Positions 24,476-34,000 of a stretch of DNA of 64,000 nucleotides are shown here, piece by piece. The notes below the pieces were generated by a model that saw only the letters and a program-made list of their open reading frames with translations, had not been told where the DNA came from and did not search any database. The translations under genes and the position numbers were made by a program. Every line of letters starts with the position of its first letter. Within the stretch, counting starts at the first letter, position 1. This DNA comes from Cytophagales bacterium (GTDB lineage: Bacteria > Bacteroidota > Bacteroidia > Cytophagales > Bernardetiaceae). The DNA lies in contig RDZD01000009.1 of NCBI GenBank assembly GCA_004293815.1, forward strand, positions 62,001-126,000. The letters are read 5' to 3'.

Positions 24476-26614
24476 TTATTGTACAGCTGCCAGCATGCTT
24501 TTGGCAAAGTCCTGCAAATTACTTTGTGTATAAGTGGCAATAAACTTATCCAGCTCATTTTTAAAAGTCTCTTTGCTGCCACCGTTTTTGGGTATGAGCA
24601 TGATTCGCAAAAGCTGTAGCTTGTCAGTGACGCTGGAATTGGGCTGTTCCTCTAAGGCATTTTGCACCATTTGCGCACTCTCGGCATACTTTTCTTGCCT
24701 ATAAAGCTCATAAGCAGCCTTGTAATTCGCGTTGGCTTTTGGGTCTTCTGTGGTGATGGCGGCAATTAGGGTTGGGTTTTCTAAAGACTTCGCAAAAAGT
24801 GAGTTGGGATACTCTTTTTTGATGCGCTCCGCCCAGTTGTTGGGGTTGCAGTCGTTGCGTTTGGCACAAATCGTATGCAACAAATAATACACTTCTGGGG
24901 TGTTGTCAGACTTTCTAAACTCATCCACATAGCGTTTAAAAATTACCAATGCTTTGTCGTCATCCTCTAGTTTTTGGTGATAAATTTTACCCAGCGCAAA
25001 CAAATTTTCTTCTAAAATCTGTCTGGCTGCCAAGCCCTCCGCATCTGTTTTCGGTACTTCTTTAAGTCTACTCTCTAACGATTTGATACTGGCGTAAGGG
25101 TCTTTTTCCTCTTCTTTTTCATCTATTGCCTCATTTCCCTCATCAGCGCCTCTGTTGGCTACCCTGTTGGAACGTCGCCAGTTATCCGCTAGTGGACGAT
25201 TGTTCCACTCTCTTTGGAAATAGGCTTTTCCAAAATTGAGAGCTACTGTGTTATAAAAATACCATTCGTTTTTGTTATCCTTGCTGTCTAGACTAGCCGC
25301 TGCCATAGCTGCCATGGCTTTTTCCCGCTTCTTAGCTAACTCTATTTGTCGGTCTATAGAGTCTTTTTCGGCTTGTATTTCTTGCTCAAAAGCAAGCTTG
25401 AGTTCAGCTGGTGTTTTTTTGGAAAGTGCCAAAAGGCGATCTTGCTTTTTAACATTGCGGTAAGCCGTAATGAACTCTTCCAGCACTTCGTTTCGGCGTT
25501 TTATTTTGCTATAGTTTTTGAATGTGCTATTCATCAGCGTAAGCGCACTGTCGTAGTAGTCGGCAGCGGCTGTAAAATTTTCTTTATATTCAAAATTCAC
25601 CTCACCTGCCCTCAAATAGCTATAGGCTTTCTGCGTAGGATTATTTTTGTTTTTCATTACAGACGTATTGAGGTATTGCAAGGCTAAATCATAAGCCTTT
25701 CGCTTAACCTCAAAGTTGGCCATTTCGTAGTATATACGGTCATGAAAATCTACATTTTTCTGGTCAAAAAGCAGTTTTTTAAAATACCGTTCCGTCTCTT
25801 CTGGCTTAGAGTTGCTCGCATTAAACGTTTTAGATGCGTTCAGGCTTGCGTTAAACTCTAAATCGTAGTCAGGAAGAGAGTTTAAACAAAGCTTGTAATA
25901 AGAGTTGGCTTGGTTGGGCAAATTCATTTCCTCGTACATTTGCGCGAGCAGATAGTAATACCGAGCTTGTTTGCGTTTGGGCGTGATATCAGACACCACT
26001 TTTTCGAGGTAGGCGGTGGCAGTGGGCCAATTCTCTATTTTGCGGTAATAATGAGCGGCGTTCAAATAAAATGCACGGGCATTTTCGGTGTTAAACACCT
26101 CGTTTTGAGTCTGTATAACACTCAGTACAAACTCAACATTTTCATAGTTTTGGGTTTCAGTATAGGCGCGCATCATGTAAATGAGCGCACTGTGTTTGAG
26201 ATTGGGGTTGTCAGAAATAGAGTTGATGTACTTGAAGGTTTGTAGTGCCTTTTCCATACTGCCACCATAAAGCAATGCTTTGCCAATAACCAACCAGCAA
26301 TCGTCTACGTAGTGGCTACTTTTGTGGTACTGAATGGGAATGGTTGCTTTATCAATACAGTACTGTATATTGGCCTGCTCACTGCCTGAAAAGGACGAGT
26401 CCAAGGCTGGAAATACATCAATAACTCGATTGAAGTCATTCTTGGGATTTCCAAACAAGTTTTCTTCTACTAACAATAATTTTTCTTGCGCCAAAAAATA
26501 AGCATTAAAACGCGAAGTGGTATCGTGATAAAACTGGCAGCCGCTCAGCCAAAGAAAGCAGAACAGTAGGCCAAATAGTGATTTGATAAGAAAGTAAGGC
26601 TTATTTTGGCACAT
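24476..26614 (-). CDS. TPR lipoprotein, candidate PorW/SprE component of the type IX secretion system
   Basis: 712 residues from the ATG at 26614, which gives a proper lipoprotein signal (FGLLFCFLWLSGCQFYHDTT); the in-frame start at 26707 would lie inside the upstream gene. After the cysteine comes FYHDTTSRFNAYFLAQEKL, followed by many helical TPR-like units (for example AFYLNAAHYYRKIENWPTATAYLEKVV) and, after about residue 420, a KKREKAMAAMAAA coiled coil, an acidic linker and further TPRs. The lipid anchor, the YHxTTxxFNxYF start and the size fit PorW/SprE proteins of the type IX secretion and gliding machinery, but TPRs are promiscuous, so this is a candidate assignment. It lies 43 bases after the serine dehydratase gene. 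Confidence 0.6.
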   Translation of the reverse strand: MCQNKPYFLIKSLFGLLFCFLWLSGCQFYHDTTSRFNAYFLAQEKLLLVEENLFGNPKNDFNRVIDVFPALDSSFSGSEQANIQYCIDKATIPIQYHKSSHYVDDCWLVIGKALLYGGSMEKALQTFKYINSISDNPNLKHSALIYMMRAYTETQNYENVEFVLSVIQTQNEVFNTENARAFYLNAAHYYRKIENWPTATAYLEKVVSDITPKRKQARYYYLLAQMYEEMNLPNQANSYYKLCLNSLPDYDLEFNASLNASKTFNASNSKPEETERYFKKLLFDQKNVDFHDRIYYEMANFEVKRKAYDLALQYLNTSVMKNKNNPTQKAYSYLRAGEVNFEYKENFTAAADYYDSALTLMNSTFKNYSKIKRRNEVLEEFITAYRNVKKQDRLLALSKKTPAELKLAFEQEIQAEKDSIDRQIELAKKREKAMAAMAAASLDSKDNKNEWYFYNTVALNFGKAYFQREWNNRPLADNWRRSNRVANRGADEGNEAIDEKEEEKDPYASIKSLESRLKEVPKTDAEGLAARQILEENLFALGKIYHQKLEDDDKALVIFKRYVDEFRKSDNTPEVYYLLHTICAKRNDCNPNNWAERIKKEYPNSLFAKSLENPTLIAAITTEDPKANANYKAAYELYRQEKYAESAQMVQNALEEQPNSSVTDKLQLLRIMLIPKNGGSKETFKNELDKFIATYTQSNLQDFAKSMLAAVQ

Positions 26615-26657
26615 TTCTTTAGCGTTTGTTTTGGTTAGAAACTTTGCTGTGATTGTT

Positions 26658-27332
26658 TTATTGCTCAGCGGGCAAATAAGTAACTTCTTTGACCCACGAC
26701 AGTTCACGCAAATAATTCAAGCTAACAGGGCGCAAGGGTGAGTCCATCTCTATCACCAAACAAGCGCGGTCGTTTTTGCCCATTCTCGAAACAGTCATTG
26801 TGGCGATATTGCAATCATCGTGTGAAAGCACACTGGCAATGAATGAAATACTGCCCTTACGATCTTCGGCCATGATAATGAGGGTGTGTAGCTGACCCGA
26901 AAAACCCGCTTTAAAGCCATCAATTTCTTCAATTTCAATCACACCGCCACCCTTACTGATGCCCACTATCTCACGCTTTACGCCCAGACGCGAGAGCATT
27001 AAGCGAATCGTGTTGGGATGATGCGTTGAGGCATTGCCAATAGACTTGAAGGCATAAATCAGAGCCTGTTTTTCGGCGTGTTCAAAGGCGTTTTTGATGC
27101 GCGTGTCGTCTGTGGCAAAATCCAGCAAACCCGCTATGATAGCGCGGTCGCTGCCGTGCCCTTCATAGGTTCGCGCAAAAGAGTTGTAGAAAGTAATGTC
27201 GGCATTTTCGGGAATACCGCCCATTATTTTAACGGCAGCTCGTGCTATGCGCACCACGCCTGCGGTGTGTGAGCTAGATGGTCCTATCATAACGGGGCCT
27301 ATCATATCAAAAATGCTGCTTCTTTCTGCCAT
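26658..27332 (-). CDS. sdaAB: L-serine dehydratase, iron-sulfur type, beta subunit
   Basis: 224 residues with the complete beta-subunit pattern: SIFDMIGPVMIGPSSSHTAG at the start, TFYNSFARTYEGHGSDRAI, HHPNTIRL and a C-terminal ACT domain (HTLIIMAEDRKGSISFIASVLS ... NIATMTVSRMGK). The enzyme converts serine to pyruvate and ammonia and needs an alpha subunit that holds the 4Fe-4S cluster. That subunit is not adjacent, so the two genes are separated in this genome. The start ATG at 27332 immediately precedes the family's first motif. It probably heads the unit sdaAB-TPR lipoprotein-permease. Confidence 0.92.
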   Translation of the reverse strand: MAERSSIFDMIGPVMIGPSSSHTAGVVRIARAAVKIMGGIPENADITFYNSFARTYEGHGSDRAIIAGLLDFATDDTRIKNAFEHAEKQALIYAFKSIGNASTHHPNTIRLMLSRLGVKREIVGISKGGGVIEIEEIDGFKAGFSGQLHTLIIMAEDRKGSISFIASVLSHDDCNIATMTVSRMGKNDRACLVIEMDSPLRPVSLNYLRELSWVKEVTYLPAEQ

Positions 27333-27707
27333 TTTGTTAATTGTTTAAAGGCGCAAGGCCGTAAAAGTGATGTGTGATTTTCAAAACATCAAAGTTTTAT
27401 GCAAAAATAATGTTTATATTTGAATTTTAATACCATTTGTTTAATGTATCAAAGTTTTTTAGAAGGCTTCAGATGGTTCATCATTTTAAAAGTCAATTTT
27501 AGGCGTTGCACTTTTTTTATATCTAAAATGCCTAAAATTATGAACGCATGGAAATACGAAAGATATAAGTCATTAGGCTTTCTCTGATACTGTCTATAAA
27601 TTTTCTGTTTGCACTAATCAATAAGATTTTCTGTTTTGTTATCATTTTTTTTATTGCTTTTTGTCTAACTTTGTGGCTCGTTATTTAACTAAAAAAACGC
27701 AAATGCG
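27333..27707. other. divergent intergenic region, 375 bases
   Basis: AT-rich region between sdaAB (minus) and the rhodanese gene (plus). It contains TATTTTTG on the minus strand at 27409-27402, a fair -7 box for sdaAB, and TAACTTTG on the plus strand at 27666-27673 for the rhodanese gene. Nothing else is visible. Confidence 0.45.
27666..27673 (+). promoter_or_regulatory. -7 box of the rhodanese gene
   Basis: TAACTTTG, exact TAnnTTTG match, 34 bases before the ATG. The nearest TTG upstream is 27 bases away, more than usual. Confidence 0.4.
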
Positions 27708-28010
27708 ATGGAAGATATCACAATAGAAGAGTTTAACAAAAGATTAGAGGCAGGCGAAAAACTGGTTGTAGTTGATGTGCGTGAGGAGTGGGAGTTTGAT
27801 GAAGCCAATCTAAATGGCATTTTAATTCCGCTTGGTGAACTTCGCGACCGCTTGGAAGAGTTGGACGCTTATCGCAATCAAGAGGTGATTGTTCATTGCC
27901 GTTCGGGCAAGCGCAGCGAAACAGCCAAAAAATTTATGCTCACGCAGGGTTTTACTCATGTACGCAATATGCTGGGTGGCATTTTGGCGTATCAGGCTCT
28001 CAAGAGCTAG
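27708..28010 (+). CDS. single-domain rhodanese-like protein
   Basis: A 100-residue rhodanese domain: VVVDVREEWEFDEANLNGILIPLGEL at the N-terminal half and the active-site loop VIVHCRSGKRSETAKKFM, with the persulfide-forming Cys, followed by GFTHVRNMLGGILAY. It may carry sulfur for cofactor or tRNA thiolation, or handle reactive sulfur species; single-domain rhodaneses are not specific. No signal peptide, so cytoplasmic. The gene is monocistronic. Confidence 0.93.
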   Translation: MEDITIEEFNKRLEAGEKLVVVDVREEWEFDEANLNGILIPLGELRDRLEELDAYRNQEVIVHCRSGKRSETAKKFMLTQGFTHVRNMLGGILAYQALKS

Positions 28011-28108
28011 GTATTTTAGCTTAGAGAGCACGCACAGAGAGGAGTCAAGTATTTGATATCTTAATTTTCAGGTCTCTCTATCAGCACGATAATTCTTTTT
28101 ACTAAAAA

Positions 28109-28142
28109 TAGAGCGCAAAATCTCTATCTTTTGCGGGCTCTA
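28109..28142 (+). terminator. hairpin downstream of the rhodanese gene
   Basis: TAGAGCGCAAAA (28109-28120) pairs with TTTTGCGGGCTCTA (28129-28142) apart from a two-base bulge. It lies 100 bases after the stop and 70 before the next gene and lacks a clean T tract, so its role as terminator is tentative. Confidence 0.35.
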
Positions 28143-28211
28143 TTACGTATAAATACTCGTTGGCCAAAGAATAGAGGGCTGAGTCTCATATACTACAATT
28201 GATAATTTTGT

Positions 28212-28775
28212 ATGAAGTGTTTTCTAAAAAACAAATATTGGCTGGCTAGCATTTGTTTTGTGTTGTGGACGTGCTATGGCTGTATGCCTGAGCCAGATTA
28301 TCCAGATGTACCCGCTATTGAGTTTGTAGATTTGACGCGTGTGCCTTCCAGCACCAACAACCGTTTGGACAGCGTGTACATCACGCTGGCTTTCAAAGAT
28401 GGCGATGGCGATTTAGGCTTAGCAACCGAAGACTCGCTGCCCCCTTTTCAGCGTTTGGAAAGCCCCACCAAACCCAATTTGTTTTATAATAATTTCTTTT
28501 TAAACATACAACGCCTTGAAAAGGGAACTTTCAGAACCTTAGATTTTGGCGATCCTTTCGTAACGCTCAACGGGCGTTTTCCACGCCTCAATACGCTCAA
28601 TAAGCCCACTGCGCTTGAGGGTACACTTCGTTATCAGTTTGCGCTCATTTATGGAGCATTTGGCTCGCCCGTCCGAAAGGGAGACACCCTGCGCTTTGAA
28701 GTGCAGATAGCCGATCAAAAGCTTAACAAAAGTAACATTATACTGACCGACACGACCATTGTAGGACAAAAATAA
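28212..28775 (+). CDS. lipoprotein of unknown function
   Basis: A 187-residue protein with the signal ASICFVLWTCYGCMPEPDYP; a cysteine in CYGC fits a lipobox loosely. The mature part has VYITLAFKDGDGDLGLATEDS, a motif found in many Bacteroidota lipoproteins of this size, and alternating strands after it. Function unknown. TAATTTTG at 28203-28210 fits the -7 consensus but is only one base before the start codon, so if used the transcript would be leaderless. The TAA stop is followed after nine bases by the TTG start of a glycosyltransferase in the same frame. Confidence 0.72.
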   Translation: MKCFLKNKYWLASICFVLWTCYGCMPEPDYPDVPAIEFVDLTRVPSSTNNRLDSVYITLAFKDGDGDLGLATEDSLPPFQRLESPTKPNLFYNNFFLNIQRLEKGTFRTLDFGDPFVTLNGRFPRLNTLNKPTALEGTLRYQFALIYGAFGSPVRKGDTLRFEVQIADQKLNKSNIILTDTTIVGQK

Positions 28776-28784
28776 GCCGCAAAA

Positions 28785-29720
28785 TTGGAAAACACTTTAC
28801 CCAAAATATTTTCACTTGTTATACCTTGCTACAACAACGAAAAGAATATTCCTGAACTAGAGACTGAAATTCTCCGCTTTTATGAGAAAATCAAGTCTGA
28901 GTTTAGGTTTGAGTTGATAGTGGTAGATGACTTTTCTTCTGACAAAAGTTTTCAGTTACTCAGGGCTTGGCATCAAATCGCGCCTTATCCGGTGCGCTTA
29001 ATTAGGCTTATCTTCAACGAAGGATCTCACACAGCTGCCTATGTGGGCATGAAGCATGCTGAAGGTGATGTGGTAGCTTTTATGGCTGCCGACCTACAAA
29101 TGAACATTGACACGCTTTTGCAGATGTTGGATAAATGGAAGAATGGAGCGCGTTTGGTGCTTGCCAGCCGTCGTACCCGCCAAGACTCTTTTATGTCTAA
29201 GCTTATGTCCAATCTCTTTCACTGGTTTATTAAGCAGTTTGTGTTTAAATCTGCCCCTCAATATGGCTTTGATACCGTTTTGTTTGAGAAGTCTCTCGCT
29301 GAGCCACTGTATGGTATCAAGCCACAACTCACGCACTTCTTGTATGAGTTTTTATACATTTCTCCTCAATTCGAGGAGGTGGCATATGACCGCCTCAAAA
29401 GGCGTAAAGGCAAGTCTCAGTGGACTTCTACCAAAAAGATTACTCTTTTTATGAATACACTGGTGCGTTTTGGTATTCTTTCTGTGCCCAAACTCAAGCA
29501 AGTTTGGCTATTTGTTACGTCTTTTTTATTCATTTTTTCATTTATTTTTGTGCGCTTGGTAGAAGGCTCTTTGTTTAGCTTTATTTTTGGTATCTATCTC
29601 AATATCTGCACGTTGATATGCTTTTTGTCTATCATTCCTGTATTCAGGTACGATGCCTATTATCTTCGTGAATTTAACCGCAAATCTTTTTTTGTCATAG
29701 AAGATAAAATTGGCTTCTAG
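28785..29720 (+). CDS. family 2 glycosyltransferase, dolichol-phosphate-mannose-synthase-like, TTG start
   Basis: 311 residues. The start must be TTG at 28785: the frame is closed by a stop at 28773-28775 and no ATG occurs before the catalytic core. The GT-A fold is seen in FSLVIPCYNNEKNIPELE, LIVVDDFSSDKSFQLL and VVAFMAADLQMNIDTLLQM with the metal-binding Asp. After about residue 235 two hydrophobic helices follow (VWLFVTSFLFIFSFIFVRL and FIFGIYLNICTLICFLSII), as in DPMS-like enzymes that transfer sugars to undecaprenyl phosphate. It is translated nine bases after the lipoprotein stop and is probably coupled to it. Confidence 0.88.
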   Translation: MENTLPKIFSLVIPCYNNEKNIPELETEILRFYEKIKSEFRFELIVVDDFSSDKSFQLLRAWHQIAPYPVRLIRLIFNEGSHTAAYVGMKHAEGDVVAFMAADLQMNIDTLLQMLDKWKNGARLVLASRRTRQDSFMSKLMSNLFHWFIKQFVFKSAPQYGFDTVLFEKSLAEPLYGIKPQLTHFLYEFLYISPQFEEVAYDRLKRRKGKSQWTSTKKITLFMNTLVRFGILSVPKLKQVWLFVTSFLFIFSFIFVRLVEGSLFSFIFGIYLNICTLICFLSIIPVFRYDAYYLREFNRKSFFVIEDKIGF

Positions 29721-29759
29721 AGAGTTCTCTTTATGAAATCGAGAAGCCAGTCAAAATAG

Positions 29760-29788
29760 TTGAGAATATAAAATTAGTGCTATCTTTG
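29760..29788 (+). promoter_or_regulatory. cysC promoter
   Basis: TTG at 29760-29762 and TATCTTTG at 29781-29788, 18 bases apart, 78 bases upstream of the ATG. Confidence 0.6.
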
Positions 29789-29865
29789 CGCCCCGAATAC
29801 CTCCTGAGAAGCGGCTCTAGGTGTAGGTTTATGCCAGTAAGCTCTGAGTCGATGTTTATTTAATT

Positions 29866-30432
29866 ATGTCTACTGTTCTACGCGCCCAAAAACAAACTCT
29901 TTTAAACCAGAAAGCTAAAATGATTTGGCTTTTTGGCCTGCCCTCTTCAGGTAAAAGTACCTTGGCACAAAGCCTCGAGGCTCGCTTATTTGCGGAGGGC
30001 TTTTTAACGAAAATACTAGATGGTGATGAGCTAAGGGCTGGCCTAAATCAAGGCTTAGGCTTTACGGCAGAGCAGCGAACTGAAAATTTACGCCGCGCAG
30101 CAGAAGTCGCTAAATTATTTCTGGAAACGGGTGTCATTGTCATAGCGGCATTCATTAGCCCCACAGAAGCCACGCGACAGCTCGTACAGCGCATTGTAGG
30201 CGCAGACGACACCTGTTTTGTCTTTGTGAACGCTAGCCTAAAAACCTGCGAAGCACGCGACGTAAAAGGACTTTATGCAAAAGCTAGGCGTGGTGAAATT
30301 CAAGACTTTACGGGTATCAGCAGCCCTTTTGAGCTACCTCAACAAGCCGTATTAGAGGTAAGAACCGACGAGTTGAACGTGGAGCAATGTACGCAGTTCA
30401 TTTACAACAACGTGAGCCAGTTTATACGCTAA
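29866..30432 (+). CDS. cysC: adenylyl-sulfate (APS) kinase
   Basis: 188 residues. The P-loop GLPSSGKST (residues 24-32), the DGDELRAGLNQGLGFTAEQR segment that binds APS, the AAFISPTEA loop with the conserved Ser, and VKGLYAKARRGEI-DFTGISSPFE are all typical of APS kinase. The enzyme phosphorylates adenylyl sulfate to PAPS, the sulfate donor. Neither ATP sulfurylase (cysD/cysN) nor PAPS reductase is nearby; a stand-alone kinase with its own promoter next to a glycosyltransferase may serve sulfation of a lipid or glycan, but this is inference. It is convergent with the next gene, with only 13 bases between stops. Confidence 0.9.
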   Translation: MSTVLRAQKQTLLNQKAKMIWLFGLPSSGKSTLAQSLEARLFAEGFLTKILDGDELRAGLNQGLGFTAEQRTENLRRAAEVAKLFLETGVIVIAAFISPTEATRQLVQRIVGADDTCFVFVNASLKTCEARDVKGLYAKARRGEIQDFTGISSPFELPQQAVLEVRTDELNVEQCTQFIYNNVSQFIR

Positions 30433-30445
30433 AAAGCGATTCCAT

Positions 30446-30844
30446 TTACTCCAAAACTCCTTTCTTTTCTCGCATTTTAAGGGTGTCTAGCAGGGCCTTG
30501 AGCAGCTCTTTGGCCTTGTCGTTATGGCTCATGTAGTAGCGGTAATTGGCGTGGTAGGTAGTGGAATCTACACCCTGACGGCGAAATACGTTGTATTCAT
30601 AGCGTTCAAAACGCTGTATTTTACTTAGGCTGTCGCGAACACCCAGCTGTGACACTACGGCCTCTACCATGTGAAAGTCTGCCAAGATACTCACAAATTT
30701 TTGTTCTGGTAACAATTTTTTGGGTAGTGGAACAATTGGCGTTTCAGGGTTAGCAGTTTTGTTTTCGGGGTTACCACACGAAAACATAAGCCCTAAAGAC
30801 ATCAAAAGGACATAAAAAAAACCAACTTTCTGCCAAGTAATCAT
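30446..30844 (-). CDS. DUF4296 family lipoprotein
   Basis: 132 residues. The signal peptide ends in LGLMFSCGNP, a good lipobox. After a Pro-rich linker comes the DUF4296 core: LLPEQKFVSILADFHMVEAVV, then RFERYEYNVFRRQGVDSTTYHANYRYY. These small helical lipoproteins are restricted to Bacteroidota and have no known function. The gene is convergent with cysC. Confidence 0.82.
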   Translation of the reverse strand: MITWQKVGFFYVLLMSLGLMFSCGNPENKTANPETPIVPLPKKLLPEQKFVSILADFHMVEAVVSQLGVRDSLSKIQRFERYEYNVFRRQGVDSTTYHANYRYYMSHNDKAKELLKALLDTLKMREKKGVLE

Positions 30845-30998
30845 TTTTTCTGATTATTATTACACAAATTTCCATCAAAATCAATCCGCTCCACAACAGC
30901 GGCATTGCCTTGCAAAAATACAACATTTATTCCTAAAAAACGGCATAAAAACAGCCTCTTATGATTTTTAACAAAGATTGTGTTTTTTGGTTTAATAA

Positions 30999-31029
30999 TT
31001 GTGTATCCAGTTCCATAGCATTAGTTTTG
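30999..31029 (+). promoter_or_regulatory. promoter of the kinase-AAA-GAF-PP2C gene
   Basis: TTG at 30999-31001 and TAGTTTTG at 31022-31029 are 20 bases apart, an ideal match. The -7 box ends five bases before the ATG at 31035, so the transcript would have almost no leader. Confidence 0.55.
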
Positions 31030-31034
31030 TGCAA

Positions 31035-34000
31035 ATGAGCAAAGAAACAATCATAGATAGGGGGCAGTTTACAGATGTTATCCTCATAGAAGATGAGTCA
31101 GGAAACCGCCAGATACGCAAGGTACTCCGTCAGGAATACGCTGCGCAAACGCAGGCTGCCCAGCTGACCAATGAGTATAAAATCACAAAAGACCTTCAAA
31201 TAAAGGGACTTCGTAAAGCTTTATCCTTTACCAAAAGCGGAGGGCGTACCACCCTCGTACTCGAGTATGTGGACGGTATTTCCTTAAACACATACTTCAA
31301 AAGAGGAGTTTCTATTGCTGATTTTTTAGATATTGCCTGCGCTATCATGCAAGTGGTTGTAGAAATGCACCAAAAAAGTGTTATTCACAAAGATCTCAAT
31401 CCAAACAATATTCTTATCAATGAGGCTCAAAAACAACCCTATATCATTGATTTTGGCATAGCTTCTACATTTTCATCAAAAAGCAGCCGAAATGTACGCG
31501 CCGACGCACTAGAAGGCACGCTTGCCTACATGGCTCCCGAACAAACTGGGCGCATCAACCGAATTATAGACCAAAGAAGCGACCTTTATTCCCTAGGCGT
31601 TACTTTTTACGAACTGCTCACTTCCAAGCTGCCTTTCTTCAGTAATGATCCCTCGGAGCTGGTACACGCCCACCTCGCCCAAGTGCCCATACCGCCCCAC
31701 AAGCTGGTGAGTCAAGTCCCTAACATGCTTTCAAAACTGGTTATCAAGCTTTTGGCCAAGAGTGCCGAAGAGCGTTATCAATCTGCATTTGGGGTTTTAG
31801 AAGACCTCAAAAAAATCAAGCAAAACCCTATCGCGGATTTTGAGTTAGCGCAAGATGATTTTAACAGCACCTTTGCACTCAAACAAAAGCTCTATGGGCG
31901 CGAGGACGAACTAAGAAAATTGCTGAGTGCCTACACCGATGTCTGTAACGGCCAAGCCCGATTTCTGACCATTGGAGGTTATTCTGGTGCAGGCAAATCT
32001 TCTTTGGTGCACGAGATACATAAGCCTGTCACAGAGTCTAATGGTTATTTTATTGAAGGCAAATTTGACCAATTCAAACGCGATATTCCTTACTATGCTT
32101 GGCAGCAAGCCTTTAGAGAGCTAAGCAATTGGCTGCTTTCCGAAAAAGATGCTCAGCTCATGGTATGGCAGACCAAAATCAAAGAAGCGGTGAAGCCCTA
32201 TGGCAAGATGCTCACCGACTTAGTGCCTCAGCTTGAGCTGCTTATAGGTAAGCAAACCGAGCTGCCCACCATGAACATCGTGGAGTTTCAGAGTGCCTTT
32301 AGCCGCACAATGACGCAGTTTTTGCAAGTTGTGGCCAGTGCTGAACACCCTTTGGTCGTGTTTATAGACGATGTGCAATGGGCAGATAATGCGTCTTTAA
32401 ATCTCATAAAAGCTATTCTTAGTAATAAAGACTGCACACATTTACTACTTTTGGTGGCTTTTAGAAGTAACGAGATTACACCCGAGCATCCACTTAACAA
32501 CCTCTTTGCAGATCTCAAGAAAAACGGTGTGGAGACGCACGAGCTTGATCTCCAAAATCTTAAAGCGCCACATGTCAAAGAGTTGTTGGAAGATGCGTTG
32601 CGCCCAAATGCCTCTGATATTGATGGCCTTTGCGAGATTATTCTACAAAAAACCCAAGGCAATGCGTTTTTTGTAACGCAGTTTCTTAAAACACTAGATG
32701 AGTGTGACTTGCTTTATCTCGACCACCAAACTAAAAAGTGGCAATGGCATATTCAAGACATTTTGAAACTGGATATCACAGACAATGTGGTAGACTTACT
32801 GATTCAGAAAATAAATAAAATGAACCCAAAAGCCCTTGAGACACTGTCTGCTGGGGCTTGCTTTGGCAACCGATTTGATTTGAATGCTTTGGCACAAATG
32901 CTCCAGTTCAATGTCCAAGAGTTGGAAGAATCACTAGGCTGGGCCTTGCAAGAACAACTTATTTTCATCAACAACAATAGCGTTAAATTTGCGCATGACC
33001 GTATTCAACAAGCTTTCTATGAGATAAGTCACGAGGAGTACCGCCTCCAAACGCATGCAAAAATTGGGCTTTTCATCTATGAACAGCTCGCGCCAGAACT
33101 CAGAGAAGCGCGTATTTTTGACTACATAGATCATCTCAACAAAGCCGTAGGCTTTTTGCCTGCTGATAAAAAAATATGGTTGGCTAAGCTGAACCTTGTG
33201 GCTTCGCAACGTGCCAAAACGGCCAATGCTTACAAAGCCGCCCTCAACTACTCTTTGATGGCGGAGTCACTCTTGCCCAGCGATGCTTGGCAAAAAGACT
33301 ATCAGACTGCTCTTAAAACCAAGCAGCTTATTGCAGAGATTTTGCTGCTAAAAACAAAGTTTACTCAGTCGGAGGCACACATTCAAGAAGGTTTGAGCAA
33401 AACGCAAAACCTAGAAGACAAAATAGCCTTTCATGAGATACAAATCAAAGCGTACATTGCACAAAACAAGCTTGGAAAGGCTGTGGAATATGCTCGTCCT
33501 GTGCTCCAAAGCTTGGGGGTGAGTCTGCCCAATAATCCAAGTTTGATCAAAGTGGGACTCACTTTGCTGGCTACCAAGCTAGCACTTTGGGGTAAATCCA
33601 GCGAAGATATTCTGGGCTTGCCACGCATGAGCGACCCGAAAAAGCTTGCCGCCATGCGCATTATGACGAGTATAGATTATGCGGTGTATGCCTCACAAAA
33701 AGAGTTGTTTCCCATACATATCATGCTACAACTCCAAATATCGCTCAAGTATGGCAACTCCGCTTACTCGCCTATGGCTTATGCCACTTTTGGAGGGATT
33801 CTCTGCGGCGCACTCAAGCAAATAGACGAAGGTTACAAGCTGGCAAACACCGCCCTCAAGCTGCTTGACGTGGTGGAAGGCAACGAAGTCAAAGCCATGA
33901 CCTACTACTCTGCCTCGGTGCTCACCTTGCACTGGAAGCTGCACATACTGGACGCACTGCCTTATTTGGAAGCAGCCATGCAAACGGGACGCACCACAGG

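Noticed and set aside
26614-26707. N-terminal extension of the TPR lipoprotein
   Set aside because: Would overlap sdaAB by 50 bases and place 31 residues before a complete lipoprotein signal.
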